A stretch of 64,000 nucleotides of DNA, from positions 38,650,215-38,714,214 of the forward strand of contig OX246745.1 in assembly GCA_945910005.1 (NCBI GenBank). The letters run 5' to 3'. Under the pieces are notes generated by a model. It saw nothing but the letters and a program-made list of their open reading frames with translations. It did not search any database and was not told the origin of the DNA. The translations under genes and the position numbers were made by a program. Origin of the DNA: Isoperla grammatica (taxonomy: Eukaryota; Arthropoda; Insecta; Plecoptera; Perlodidae). Within the stretch, counting starts at the first letter, position 1, and each line of letters begins with the position of its first letter. Shown here piece after piece: positions 26,022-39,545 of this stretch.

Positions 26022-26862
26022 CAGCAGTAGGGATGTTTGTTTAGCACTTTCCTAACCTTGTTTGCGCCATTATAAATATTTTCTTTATACAGAAACGTGA
26101 AAATATCGTCGAAACATTGTCCAATGTCAAATAAAGTTTACAGTTTCATAAAACATTCAAATCACAACTTAAATGTTTTAAGAACACGACTTCCTCCTTG
26201 AAGACTTTCGTTTGTTGTAACTGCATTTTATCTAGTTTGATGACGAAGCTTCAATGTTTCCTTACATATATAAAGCGGCGCAATATTTTTGTTTTTACCG
26301 ATTCTGTACGCGTCCCTGTATGCGTTTACTGATATACGAATCAAATGCTCACAAATATCATCATCCTATTAATCTATTTGAGTAAAAAACTACTTGTATT
26401 ATGCCTCTTACTACAATGTCCAGTTAAAGTGTCAAGTAAATTTAACTGTCAGGTAAGCTAAGTTTAGTGTATTTCTATTGGCCGTTGTCATGGTGAAAAC
26501 AATTTAACTGAAAAGTAGATTTTAGCTGGACATCGAAATACCGGCCCTTAATCAAATACCTGGCATTTATTTACATTAACGTTGTCAAACTTAAACACTT
26601 TGATTACGTTTAAGAAGTTGGTCGAGCGGGCAACGAATTTTCTCTACTAGACATGATATTATGCATTTGAATTATTTTGTAGTTAAATATCTCTTAACAT
26701 GTAAAAAAGATAGAACGATGGTTCAAAATTTGTTTAAAGAATAAAATATGTGGCATAAGTGTCAGGGCCCGGAATCACAAAAGGTCTTAACTTCAGCTGG
26801 GCTAACTGTAGAACACTAGATTATGGCACGTTTTTGGCTGATACTTTCGGCACTTTCGGTAG

Positions 26863-27538
26863 ATTGTATAGATTGACCAACACCACATCTCCCTTGGCCA
26901 AAACGGGCGAGTCAAAGTCGACTGGAATGCAGGTGATAGCGCATAAACGCGTGATCCTCGCGCTCGGCGCGTGAACGGTAGCGGCAAAACATGGCTTCAC
27001 TTACATTGCATTATTTCAGAAACTATTAAAGCTAGAGCAATATAATAAGCGGCACAAGAAAGAGGACAGTTATACCTTGACGACGATAGTTGTATATTTA
27101 TAACAGGTTTCTTGTGAACCATACAAAACGCGATCGTAAAAAAACGTAGAAATCATCGAAAGGTTTCCACTAACATTGCTCTGCTTTAATGGTATTATTT
27201 TCGTAACTATTAATGTTTGAAAAATATAGTGCACATCATCGTGTGGAGGAAGGTTAGACAAAAGTATTTATGTGATTCAATGTTTGATGCGCGTATTGGT
27301 TATCTTAAAACCATGAGTTGAATATTGGCTGAACGTAGTTTTGCCGTAGCCTGCTGGCTACGTCCGGCCGTATAGCTCTGCCGTAAGCGCGCGGGAGAGA
27401 TGTGTTCCCGACCGCTGCCGATAGCAACTGACACCAGCTAGCTGCACTTCACTACCGGCCGCCCCTAAAAAACCGAATAGACTCGACCCGGATGCGCGCG
27501 CAAGCTTTCGCGCGCGGAGATGTGCTCGTGGTAAATCT
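26863..27538. other. Insertion interrupting the TTCG minisatellite of unit B
   Basis: Comparison with unit D shows that this ~675-bp stretch is extra. It contains a GC-rich part (27340-27530) unlike its surroundings. Only short, unconvincing ORFs are present, and I see no terminal repeats that would class it. Confidence 0.6.
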
Positions 27539-28011
27539 ATACTTTCTGGATTCTGTAGAATTCGGTAGATATGGCATTCGTGAATATGCACTTTTGGTAC
27601 ATTGCAGATTCAACGATTTGCTCTTTCGGTGATTAAGACATTCAATGGTTTACACTTTGGTAAATTTAAGTATTCGTGATATTGAACTTTTGTGGTTTTC
27701 CTCTTTTCGTAAATTGGATATTCGTAACTTTACACTTCGATAAGTTATACTTTCGACGTGTTTCACTTTCTGATTTTAAACATTCGCGATTTTAATGGTC
27801 ACGCTTTGAAATTAAGGGCGTTTATACAAGGTTTCATTCTGATTGGATTGTCGAAATTATTGAACACGCCTTCCCCAAGTCCATTCAAATTCACATAGGC
27901 CTTTGCTTTTAATGAACAAAATGGGAAAAAAGACTGCACCTGCTAGCTAATACTTGATGGCAGCAGGCGCCTTTTGGATAAAACAAATTTGACTAGATCA
28001 AAACACACAGC

Positions 28012-31000
28012 CCTTACAAAAATTTTTAGTAGTCAAAACCTAGTCGACTAGGTTTTCAAGACTATTCTTTGACTAGTCTTTGACACACAACCGAATACTC
28101 GTTTTTTCTTACTAATACGCAGTGTCAAAGCATATCTGGAGCATATCTGGATATGTTTTGACTACCTTTCAACTACTAAATGGTGACCTCCAAACATCGC
28201 CAAAAGATAGTCATTACCTAGTCGAAACATAGTTGAATGAAAAAAAACATTCCTGAATATTTAAAGCATTGCCAAAAGGTAGTCATTCAATAGTTAAAAC
28301 ATAGCTGAATGTGTTCCAACTAACATTACGATACCAATTGGCAACCATTTAACTACTAAATAGCGACCTTCTGACAATGATGAAAAAACTACGGGTGCGT
28401 GGCTGGTGCTTGGCTCTATATAATTTATTCTTAAGATAGTAATTAATTACTACTGACCTGTGACTTTTATAGAGCCAAGCAAAGAAGCCTAGTTCCTCTG
28501 TTTTTTTTGTCAGAAAGCCTACCTCATCAAAAGGTTGCCAGGATCAGGACCATACTGGAAAGTGATTGTAGTGATCTTGTAAAATAATTAATGCAGCAAA
28601 TAATTGAATACGTTCATATTGTAATTTTATTTTAAAATACAGTAGGCTACAACTGGAATTATAATTGCACAATGAAAGCAGTTACAATAATAGGTCAAAA
28701 TTTCAAATCATTTTGTGCTTTTCTGACGACCTTAATATAATTTCTCTATTAGCTACAAACAAATAAAATAAACCCAATTGAACCTAACAGAAGAAGTCGA
28801 TGAATATATTATTAAGCGAGCGTTCCAATAGTACTTTTATGGCACTCGTTCTGTTTTTTTGTTAGTGTTTGTTTTTATGTCTCGCGATAGCAGTCAAACG
28901 GAGAATCTGATCAAGCTGAAATTTGGACCATCCACAAGCTTTGATGTGGATTGAAAGTGTATAGTTTTGTGGCAAAATCGTTCAAAAAGTTACAAAGTTA
29001 CACCACGGTTACTGAAAAATTATTTCTGATACAAAATGGTGGCAAAATGTGAGATAGCTATATTTTAACTAAGTTTTGTCTGGTCAGGAATATTTTCACT
29101 TTATGGCGATCTGAAGTATTGGAAAAGTTACACTAAGTTACTCGAAAAGAATATTTTTCTGAAACCTAGTAGGCCTACCGACAAAATGTGAGGTGGCTAT
29201 ATTATAGTTAAGTTTTGTTCGGTCACGAATATACTCATTTAAACGCGATCTAACAAGTATGAGGCAGAAATTACATTTCTATTTCTGTCAATAAGTATGA
29301 GTAACAGTGGTGGACTGCGTTTAAAATAGAAAACACTTGAAGAAATGACAACGAAAAATCTTAGCAACGCACACTGCACAACTTTGTTGGGAAATATAAT
29401 TAGCTAGGGAAATTAGAAAAATGTTTGCAATGCGCATTCTTATAGTTATTGTTATTTGTTAATTATTGTTGTTTTTATCTTTGTCTCTTACATTGAGAAC
29501 CTTCCTTATGGTGAATTACAATTAATTAAATCAAGTATCTAAACATGAGAAACATGCCTTGTTAATTAAAAAAGATTTTGTGATAGTATTATCACTAAAT
29601 CTTTTTTGTGACAGGAGAGCCTGTATACATTGTTAAGTCAATGTCAAAGCACAATTTTCTTGGTCAATACTGAGAAGTTATTTTGGTTGTTACGTTTGTC
29701 ATCGGGCACAGTTTATAGGCCATGTAGTTCCACTGACTCTGAAAAAAAAATAACAATTCACATTGATTTTAGCAGGAGCTGCATTGAAATTTACAACAAA
29801 TGCAACATTTGTAAAACTGCAACATTTTGTATTCTTATTAATGGGATGAATGTGTGGGGGGATGCCACAAGGAATCTGGATACAGTATAAGCCAATTGTA
29901 GTTATCTTTTCTGTTACTTTTGAGAATTTTGTAATGATAGGCTATTACTGCCATGTTACTGACACAAGTGACTACGTTACAGTAATGCGTTAGGGCCAAC
30001 GTCCGTTATGTTGCTACCCAGGTCTGCTATTACTGTGTAGACTCTTTCGATATGATTGGCTAGACTCTTGTTTAGGCATAGGTAGCTATGCCTAAAACAA
30101 GTACATGTACTTATTTTACGGGATTTTTTTACCAACGTCCAGTTGGTAAAACCGTCAATTGAAACATGGTCTTCACTTCACAATGTTGAAGTGGCAAACT
30201 TGCCATCGACATTCCACTACCATTAAACCAAATGACAGGTTCGGCCATCTTCTGTACTAGAGGCCTATAGAATGGTAGAATTACCAAATGATGCCATATC
30301 AATATTTTCATTAGCCTAGTTAAAGGAATTCATTGTCAAGTGTGTATTTTAGGGTAGTCCCTCGAGTCTCAATGCCAGTGGCTGTTTGTCTACTGCTTCG
30401 TACAGTAACTTATGCTAGTCGGCTAGCCTAGTAGCAGATGTAATCAATCGCAAGCACAAATCACAGATTCATACATGTGAGTAGGCCTACTATCGTGTGC
30501 TGTAATCGTCATGCATTTACGTTCTGCTTACTAGCCTACTAACCGACTAGGCCTAGCGGTACAAAGCAGTGGACAAACAGCCGCTGCAGTTGGGTCTCTA
30601 CCCTACAATGCACACTACACACAACAGTTTCATAGCCCAGGCCTACTAGGCCAATATTCAACAATTTAACTGAATTAGCCTATGGCTAGCAATTATGCTG
30701 TATGGCAATATTGACTCCAGGCAATTGATTACTGGTAGGATAATCCTATTCTTAGGCAGGCCATACAGCTCGGTCCACAGTAACATGGCCACTATAACGA
30801 TAGACCTACGCCTAACTGTAACGGCAAAGTTCGGCAACCTGTAAACGATAAAATTTGTTTATGTGTTGTACGACTCGATGCAGTAGCCTATGTTGTTCCC
30901 ATTACCGGAGTTGGCTGGAATCAGAATTTACATGGGTCTGCCTGCTATTTACGATGATAATATTTAATAAGTGTGTTATTAGGATTCTATTACTTTATTG

Positions 31001-32042
31001 TGCACTGCAGCATTTCCTGCTAGGCCTATTGTTACAGAATGTAGCCTAGTTGCCAGATATTGTAGGCCCAGCTTAGGAATAGGCCTAGGCCTATTGTAGG
31101 CTAGGCCTAGCCTACTGTAGTCTTTATTCTGAGTTTTTTCTGTAGGCCTACATTGCACAATAAAATAAGCCCATTCGTATTTATTGTGAAGCTGATAATG
31201 CTAGCCTAGGCCATTGTGTTTAATTTTAAACACAATGCCTAGGCCTAGGGCCCTAGGAGTCTAGCCTAGGCCTATCTAGGCCTAGCTTACTTGGGCGGGT
31301 ATTTATTATACAAAGGACCTTATATGAGGTAGGCATATGCTTGTTGAACGAGGCCAGCCTATCAAGTATGTGGTATGCTATGGTATTTGTGAGATCTACG
31401 ACCTAGATGCATTTAGGTTACGCCTAAAGTGAGGTTATGGTAGCCTAGGTAGGACTAGGCCCTAGGGCATTGAAACTTGCATCTACAGCCAAGGCATAAC
31501 GACAATACGCGCGACATTATACGTTTACCGTACATTCACTTTGTCCTAGATCACTTTATGTGTAAATATTAATCATTACCACTGTACTTACCGGAATTTG
31601 TCTGCCGTCGCATACACTTCCAAACCACACTCCCAACGTAATAAAAATGGCAGTTGGAGACCTCGGTGACGCGGGCAATTTCAAATTTCAAGATATCTGA
31701 CTAGCAATTTACGATGTTTCAGCGACGTTTTGATGATGGATGTTTAACTACCTTTCGACTATGTTTCTGCAACGTAGCTGATTGTGTTCCTGCGATGTGT
31801 TGGCGACGTTTTGATGATGGATACGTTTAACTACCCTTTGACTATGATTCTGCGACCTAGCTGATTGTGTTCCTGCGATGTGTTGGCAATGTTTTGGTGA
31901 TGGATTCTTTTAACTATCATTTGGAGATGTGTAAGATAGCAACCAAAAGGTCTGCAACACATCGTTGACTATGTTTTGGTGATTGAACGACCATTTAGCA
32001 ATGTTTTAACTCATCTTTGACTACTAAAAATTTTTGTAAGGG
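28012..32042. mobile_element. 4.0-kb non-autonomous DNA transposon with perfect 27-bp TIRs
   Basis: CCCTTACAAAAATTTTTAGT plus seven further bases (28012-28038) is repeated exactly in inverse orientation at 32016-32042. Unit D is continuous across this point (ACACACAGAGCTTTC), so insertion is certain, with a probable 2-bp AG duplication. Subterminal regions contain repeated AACATAGTTGAATG / GTTTTGATGATGGAT phrases. No ORF above about 90 codons exists and none resembles a transposase. The interior (30480-31290) is very rich in AGGCCTA. Confidence 0.88.
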
Positions 32043-32368
32043 AGAGCTTTCAAAATATATACAGCTTGTCAAGCAACCACACGAAATACTATAAATGAAT
32101 CTTTGAAGTAGTTTTACATGAACACGTTTATTTATATACAATGTGTATCTGACACATCTTTAAAAATAAAAACAGTTGAACAAAAGCGTAGCTATGTACT
32201 GGTTCGGCGTGAAGGGGGGGAATAAATTTTACCTGACTGTGTGTTCTGTGTGTTCTTTCTCCTCAATAGTAACAGGGTTTTGCAGCCGCTGTTGCCATTG
32301 GACGCATGTTTGAAAAGGTTTACGAGAGAGTACATCTATCAATGTTATGAATAAATCATAATGAGTAT

Positions 32369-33452
32369 TGTGACAATACATACCCCACAGTAGACACATA
32401 TTTTAATTAATTTGATTAATCATATTTATGTATTAATTATCCTTATTACTTAAGTAATATTAACTCATAATTGTTCTAATTATCGGCAATAATGATAATT
32501 AAAATAATATCAGCAATATTCAATCTAACAATGACTTCAATTGGACAGTTCAAAGCAATCAATGTTTTTCTATACAACTATACACCCATTCTACCACTTT
32601 CGATCTTTGAAGCCATCTGACACCCTTCAAATAACCTTGGAAGACACTTCTACGCAGCTCTGACAACCAAGACACAGTTACCACAGCCTTCACACCCCTC
32701 TGCAGTCGAAATGGTCGCATCCACTCGGCCAATTCCTGGAAATACTACGCCAGATTCCAAAACAAACCCCACCTCACCTGCAAGACAGGCCACCGAGAAT
32801 GTTCGAGAGACGGTAGGGGGAACAGCATCGAACATCGCGCGACACAGTCGTTCGACAGATTTAGAGAGAAGTCAGTCGTTCTTGTCAAGGCGTCTCGAGT
32901 TTCCCGGCTGGAACAGCAGCCCAGCAACAACGTTTTGAACATCGTCATCGCAGAAGACCACGATATACATCGATAACATTACGTACATCATAAATTAACA
33001 ATACTTACTGCTGATGCGAGTGACGGTGTGACCATTACGTAAGTACAGGCCTGTACGGTCGGCGATTGAGATAACATCATCAAATTCGTTTTTATTAGAA
33101 AACAAACGCAAAAGAACAATATGAACATAAACATCATAAACAATTACGAACTGAATAAAGAACAAAGAATAGGCCTAGTAATCTCGTTTTAATTTTTGAT
33201 TGCCGATGATTCATATTTTGTATTTATATTTTAATTTTATACTTGTATGTTTTCAATAATAATACATCTTGTATTATTTTCAGCATTTTACCATTGTTGT
33301 AATTTGACCTTGATTCCTACCATTCTCACTCACTTTATTAATTAAATTCAAACAGTAATTTATTAATTAATCATTTATTTTAATTATGTTTTTGAAGACT
33401 CTTGTGCCTACCATCAATTTGAGCTAGTGAGAGAGGGCAGTGTTATATTTCA
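32369..33452. mobile_element. Solo LTR, 1084 bp
   Basis: The sequence begins TGTGACAATAC and ends GTTATATTTCA, with GTAT directly repeated on both sides (32365-32368, 33453-33456). Unit D has the uninterrupted AATGAGTATTTATCATT site, which confirms insertion and a 4-bp target duplication. No internal retroelement domain (gag, protease, RT) is present, so this is a solo LTR left by recombination. Strand is not assigned. Confidence 0.8.
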
Positions 33453-35562
33453 GTATTTATCATTATAATTTCTGGGGGGGTCAAGCACTTTGATCCCCCT
33501 CTCTCCACGCTCCTGCAGTTTTAACTATCATCTAAGAGTGCACCGACACTGAAAGCCTATTCCAATAATTTCCAGCATTATCTAAGCCTACATAGGATAA
33601 TTCCTACTTGATGTGCGGACGGAAGGTTTATGGCTCGATTCCCCGTTTGATCAGCGTTTTCACACCTTTGCTTATGACATGTTTAACAACTTTCTATACA
33701 TGAAAACGATCAATTTAGAACCGCGTCATTGTAAAGAAATGGGTAACCAATTGTATTTCATTGGCTATTTCAGTGGTTCCCAACCGGGGTGCCGGAAACG
33801 TCTGCTAGGGGTGCTGCGGAATTTTCTTTGAAATTGTAAAACAAAATTTAGTGTTTTTGCATATTTTGAAAATAAAAATTACTAACATTTACATAAAAAA
33901 AATACGGATTATTGAAGTTAGATGCACATAGTATCACCAACAATAACGTACGCACTCAGACCTTTCTCACTTTGTATCTAGAATATCGATAGCTATCAGA
34001 GAATGGCTACAATTACGTGGTAAATTTGATGACTTTCACGGCTAACATTCAAAAGTTGACAACGAACTTGGTCGACAACTTAAAAAGCTTTTATAGTGAT
34101 TTTTCAAAATCATTTTAAAGATAAAGCCTGCCGTGTATCTACATTAATCAATAATCTATACACCGTAAGTTAATTAGTTTATCAAATAGAGCCTAAGAGC
34201 ACGGTTAAATGAAATTATGCGGAAATCTATTCAAAAATCTACTTGAAGGTTTTAACTTATGTTAACAAAACTTCTTAACGGATTTAGAAATATTTCGTGT
34301 AGTTTTCAAAAACATATCGGGAAATAATGTAAACAAATTGTACTGTTGTAACTTAAACCGCCAGGTTGTAAAAAAAATTATATGTTCATTATAGAGATAT
34401 TTTTTTAAAAGAGTAATAATATATGCAAATATCTTGTTTGATTTATTGAAAAAAAATCGCACATTTGCCAACGTGGAGCGTTTTCCTAGTAATGAATAGT
34501 ATAACAACTAGATCGAGATAAGTGTTGCGTGTTACGCGCGAGAACCCACCCGGACAATAGGACTTGTACCAAGTAAGTCACCAATATATTCGAATATTGT
34601 GTAGTAATTTATTGGCACTAAAATCATAAATGATTAATTGAATTCGGAGTAGTTTTATGTATTCTGGAAACAGAAGAACAAGTACTTTTTTTAAGACTGA
34701 ATGAGCCTCTCGGGAATGCCCATTTGTCCACCCTGAGTTTCAAGCTACCACATCTCGTATTTAACTGTAGACACATATAAAACCAATCAAATAATTGTAG
34801 CCATCTTATTTAACTTTCATGTAAAAAATCATATGAACATCTTCTGTCATTTTAAAGTATAATTTATGAATATCTCACTACAATGTACCAGGCTGCAGGC
34901 AAACACATCTAGTGGGGTTAACGTAAAATGGTGTAAATGGGGTAAAATGGTGATGGTTGATCAACCAACCTCGGCGTCAGGGCTGCGATCTCTTATCCGT
35001 TGCGCCTCCCAATTTTACGAAGGTCCTTGGTCAAAGATCAAGCGTTAGGTCAAACTTGAACTTTGCTTATTATTTCTAGTTCAGTTAAGTATCAGATGTG
35101 GACACAAAGGATTCTACGAACATTAATCAAATACCATCCTGATATTCTGTTGTTCTTCGTTAAATTTAATGCCTTCACATAAATGTAAATTTAGGTAAAA
35201 AGTCATTATGACATATTTAACATAATATTTCAATACAACTGCCTTCTTTCGTGCTATTTAAAGTATTTTTTAGACACCTGAAGTCACCTAGCTATTAAAT
35301 ATAGAGAGAAATACCTTCTTTGTTGTAAAGATTGCAATTGGGGTAAATGGAAGATCATATTCCGATGTATAAATGAAAGCACACAATGTTTTTGAGGCAG
35401 AAAAATTGATTTTTATTTCATTCAGAACAAAGTAGAGGTAGCCAAATAATTGGTGTACAAGACAATTATTACCCACAAGAAACGAACTTAACAAGTTATA
35501 TCATAAGATTTTACAATCACTGTTGGATTCAAGTTAGAACGGCCAAGTGGTTAGTTAGCTCC

Positions 35563-36769
35563 TTACGAGCTGCTAGATGAACAGCTAGAGGATGAAGAGC
35601 TGTCAACGTCAATATGAAGATCAGCACTTGATGACGAGGATGAAGAAGATGACGAAGACGATGAGGAAGATGAGCAAGACGAAGAGCTGTCGTCTTCAAC
35701 ATGAATGTGTAATTCGTCACTTGATGAACAGCTCGATGATGATGAAGATGATGATGATGAAGATGAAGAGGAAGATGAGCAAGACGAAGAGCTGTCGTCT
35801 TCAACATGAATGTATAACTCATCACTATCACTACTTGAAGAGCACGACGATGACGACGATGACGAGGAAGATGACGAAGATGAAGAGCTGTCGTCTTCAA
35901 CATGTATGTATAACTCATCACTATCACTACTTGAAGAGCACGACGATGACGACGATGACGAGGAAGATGACGAAGATGAAGAGCTGTCGTCTTCAATCCA
36001 CAGATGGACTTCGTCGTCACTCGATGAAGAGCTAGACGAGCATGACGACGATGAAGATGACGATGATGAAGAAGAAGAAGAGCTGTCGTCTTCAACCCAC
36101 AGGTGGACCTCGTCACTTGATGAAGAGCTTGACGATGAAGACGATGATGACGACGAGCTGGAGTCGCAGCAATCTCTCTTCAAACGAGCGTCTCCCTCTT
36201 GAATGACTTCATTCGATGGGTCGACGACAACAAACGCCTCGAAATAGAGAAAACATTCATTTTTAAAATATATACAAATATTAAGCATGTAAATGGACAT
36301 ATAAGATGGTTAGTTGCAATTTCTGAAGTGGTATTGTTCTTAAAGGATGTGATCCAAAGAAATGTGAAAATGAGCCGTTCCCGCATAATCACACATTTAT
36401 CTTCACAAATGCGGTTTCCCGTTTGTTTCATGATTCTTGGTTAAGTCGTTCAGTAGCTACAGCCGATTTTCTAAAGTGCCTCTCTCGGCTCTGACGTCAC
36501 CAGGCCAGGCTCAGCAGGATGGCCCGCGAGGACTATAATTGGGTCGAGAGGAACGGTCAGGACTGTGATTCCCTGTGCAACTTTTACATCGTTATTTACA
36601 CACACAAGCATGCATTGTGTTTGGTGTCTGCCTGCCTGCCTGTCTGTCTGTCTGTCTGTCGGTCTGTCTGTCTGTTTGTCTGTCTGCCTGCCTGTCTCTC
36701 TATTTGCCTGACTGTCTGTCTGTCTCTCTGTTTGTCTGTCTGCTGTATCTCTGTCTGTGTGGATGTCTG

Positions 36770-36800
<31 letters not shown>

Positions 36801-38083
36801 CGTTTGTCTGTCTGTCTCTCTGTCCTCATCATCATCATTATCACCATCATCACATTGCAAGTACACACAAAGTACTTCCTGTCCAGGGGGGTGAGTCTCG
36901 ACTTTTTTTTCCACGTGGAATGACTGCTTTCCACGCTTACTTTCGACAATCGGTAGTCTCGACGTACTTTCGATTCCTATTCCGCGTTGAAGAAAATGAT
37001 TTCGATTTTTTGCTACCATCTTGCTGTCGGAAGTACATTTGACAGACGAAAGTGATGTCAGAGTTTCACGTGTTTCATGGCAAACGGACGATTCAAAGAA
37101 GAGTAGGGCTTAAATATCGTATAACACAGGTATACTTAGGTAAAAACAGATCAATTAAATTAAGTTATGGATGAGTGAAGTACAATAAACTATTTAAAAG
37201 CAATAATTCTATTTTTTAGTAGGCCTGAGGCTCTAGGCCTTAAACAGCCAAATCAGTACACAATTAAGTTAGCTAGTTGTAAGCCGCAGCCGTGTGTGAT
37301 ACGGTGATTGCGTCCGCGCTTTGCACCAAGGAATCTCGGGTTCGATACGCGACACATCCGTTTTTGTTTCGCTCTTATAATCTAAAGGGTTTGCACTTGG
37401 CATACACATGAATTGAATATATCTTACTTTAAATGAAATTTCGGGTTTTTAGTCTAGTCTTTGTCTGGCATGTTTTGTAGGCCTGGCATCTTTAGCCTTT
37501 TTACGAACGTATAATTATGTAATTAAAAACTGCTTTGTTTAATAAAAAACATGTGATGCTACTGCTAGTGTATTGTGTTGCCATTTGGACAAGTTTAATC
37601 CGTGCATCTGCAATAACGACAACTACTATTGATAATTAACATAATAATAATAAGGCGTCGAAATAATTATCTTGCAATTTTGACTACGATACATTTGTAC
37701 CATCTTAAAAAATTCAAATGACTGGCTCAAAACCACGCCCCTCTTCATTACGATGCTTCTAAATTGCTAAAAAGCTGAGACATTTTGGTCTTCGCCACTA
37801 GTGACGGAATCCTACGTGAATTTCAATAAACGCTTCCCATAGTCGGAAAACAAAACTCGAGACTATAAGAAAATTCGGAATTGCCATTCCATGCATGCAT
37901 CCTCCCAGGAAATAACGATGATAACGTGGCAAAACTGAAAATACCATTAAAGATTTACTTTTTGTTTCGTACGAGGTAGACTAGATTATCTATTGTGTGT
38001 TACTCGTGTGAAGGGTGAAATCCTCCTACCTGTGAGCCAGCATAGAGCGCAGCCAGAAGGCAGAATACCAAAGTGAGCTTCAT
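35563..38083 (-). CDS. Secreted poly-serine/acidic repeat protein, copy C
   Basis: Exon 1 is 38030-38083 (signal peptide identical to copy A). Exon 2 is 35563-36237, after a CGAG acceptor that differs by one base from the CTAG of the other copies. The intron is 1792 bp and contains a TGTC-type microsatellite and a repeat shared with copy E. The predicted protein is 242 residues. Spacers in order are DEVHLWVEDD, DDEVHLWIEDD, DELYIHVEDD twice, DELHIHVEDD and ADLHIDVD, so the DELYIHVEDD cassette is duplicated compared with copy A. AATAAA lies at 35412-35417 on the minus strand. An alternative in-frame Met upstream at 36300 belongs to the intron and is not a start. Confidence 0.88.
36630..36830. 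repeat. Imperfect (TGTC)n microsatellite in intron C
   Basis: About 200 bp of TGTC/TGCC-type repeats with interruptions, followed by a few ATC repeats near 36828-36840. Long Cys/Leu/Ser or Asp/Arg/Gln ORFs across it are artefacts. Confidence 0.95.
36885..37215. repeat. Intron C copy of a ~330-bp dispersed repeat
   Basis: Contains GGTGAGTCTCGACTTTTTT, TTCCACGTGGAATGACTGC, CTTACTTTCGACAATC and, further right, GGGCTTAAATATCGTAT. The same blocks occur in reverse order and orientation at 61085-61415 in intron E. Confidence 0.75.
37216..37980. other. Remainder of intron C, no feature recognised
   Basis: AT-rich intronic DNA. A tRNA-like patch with a B-box-like GGGTTCGATAC near 37350 may be a SINE remnant, but it has no cloverleaf. 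No ORF is worth reporting. Confidence 0.4.
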
Positions 38084-38148
38084 GGTGGTCTAGTAGTTCT
38101 ACTTGCTGAACACAGCTGAGACTGATGATTCTCTCCTGAACACAGTGA

Positions 38149-38158
38149 CTTTTATATA
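38149..38158 (-). promoter_or_regulatory. TATA box of copy C
   Basis: TATATAAAAG, with position and context as in the other copies. Confidence 0.8.
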
Positions 38159-39189
38159 CAGCAGTAGGGATGTTTGTTTAGCACTTTCCTAGCCTTGTTT
38201 GCGCCATTATAAATATTTCTTTATGCAAAAACGTGATAATATTGTCGAAACATTGCCCAATGTCAAATAAAGTTTACAATTTCGTAAAACATTCAAATCA
38301 CAACCTGAATGTATTTAGCACACGACTTCCTCCTTGGAGACTTTTGTTTGTTGTAATTGCATTTCATCCAGTTTGATGACGAAGCTTCAAGTGTTTACTT
38401 ACATACATACATGGAGCGACGAAATATTTTTGTTTCACCGATTCCGTACGCGTCACTGTATGCTCGTAATGATATACGAATTAAATGTTCACGAATGTCA
38501 TCATCCTCTTAGTCTATTTGAGTAAAGCTACTTGTATAAAGCAAATATCCGGCATTTATTTTTATTTACGTTACCTAACTGATAAAATTTGTTTACGATT
38601 AAGAAGTTTGTCAAGCGGGCAACGAATTTGCTCTACTAGACATGATATTATGAATTTGAATTTGGAGTTATCTCTCAACATTAAAAAAGATAGAACGATG
38701 GTTCAAAATTTGTTTGGAGAATAAAATATGTTTTATTAGTGTCAGGGCCCAGAATTACAAAAGGTCTTAGCTTCAGCTGGGCTAACTGTAGGACACCAGA
38801 TTATGGCACGTTATTGGCTGATACTTTCGGCACTTTCGGTAGTTTGTACTTTCGGGATTCTGTTACATTCGGTAGATATGACATATGTGAAAATGAACTT
38901 TTGGTATATTGCATATTCAACGATTTGCTCTTTCGGTGATTAAGACATTCGGTGGTTCACAATTCAGTTCAATTTCAATTTTATGATCATTATATTCCCA
39001 AATCAAACATACTTCCACCAGTACAAACAATAAACATTAATGAAACATAAGAAAACGAAATATAATATATGCATACAAAAAACTGAAAACCTTACTATGG
39101 GAAGCTCGCGTAAAGAACGGAATCCTTGTAGTCGAGCTGACAATGTAAATTAAATATGTATATATATCAGACAGTCAGTGGAAAGAAAA

Positions 39190-39545
39190 TAATCATAATA
39201 AAAGCAAAACAAAGCTAATACTAATGATCCATTATAATTGTAGTAACAAATAGGAACGATAATTAAAGAAAAATAGTTTCAAGTAGGAACGTAAGTATAG
39301 CACACAAAAAACATATTATTAGCAAAGAAAATAAATACAAATAAGTTAAGATGCAAAATAAAACTCATAATATCATAAAACATCACAATAATATCATAAT
39401 AAAACAAATATCATGATAAATGCAAAACAAACTAATACAAATGATACATTATAATTGTAGTTACAAATAGGAACGATATTAATTAAAAATAGTTTCAATT
39501 AGGAACGTTAATATAGCACACAAAAACATATTATTAGCAAAATAA
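39190..39545. repeat. Two ~220-bp tandem monomers before the APE-type LINE
   Basis: 39190-39340 and 39410-39545 share CATTATAATTGTAG, ACAAATAGGAACGAT, AAAAATAGTTTCAA and ATAGCACACAAAAA in order. They lie just upstream of the LINE coding region and may be 5'-UTR monomers. A related phrase (AATACAAATAAGT-AAGATGCAAAA) recurs at 47750-47775, beyond the LINE nest. Confidence 0.65.

Larger units (their letters stand above)
22900..33608. repeat. Tandem duplication unit B
   Basis: It begins at GATGTGCGGACGGAAGGTTTATGG, which starts every complete unit (22901, 33610, 49247, 54772). It contains a segment with CAGTGGTTCCCAACCGGGGTGCC near 23064, which resembles a hAT terminal repeat and is shared with units C and E. 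The gene is at 24869-25946. Unit B is lengthened by a ~675-bp insert (26863-27538), a 4.0-kb TIR element and a solo LTR. Confidence 0.85.

Noticed and set aside
35563..36237. Homology of the poly-Ser genes to dentin phosphoprotein or sandcastle-worm cement proteins
   Set aside because: Only composition is shared. The spacer sequences, propeptide and Cys pattern do not match what I know of those families, so no gene symbol is assigned.
37290..37380. Candidate tRNA gene with GGGTTCGATAC followed by a T run
   Set aside because: A partial acceptor and T-arm can be drawn, but the anticodon arm does not pair. Best read as a tRNA-derived remnant.
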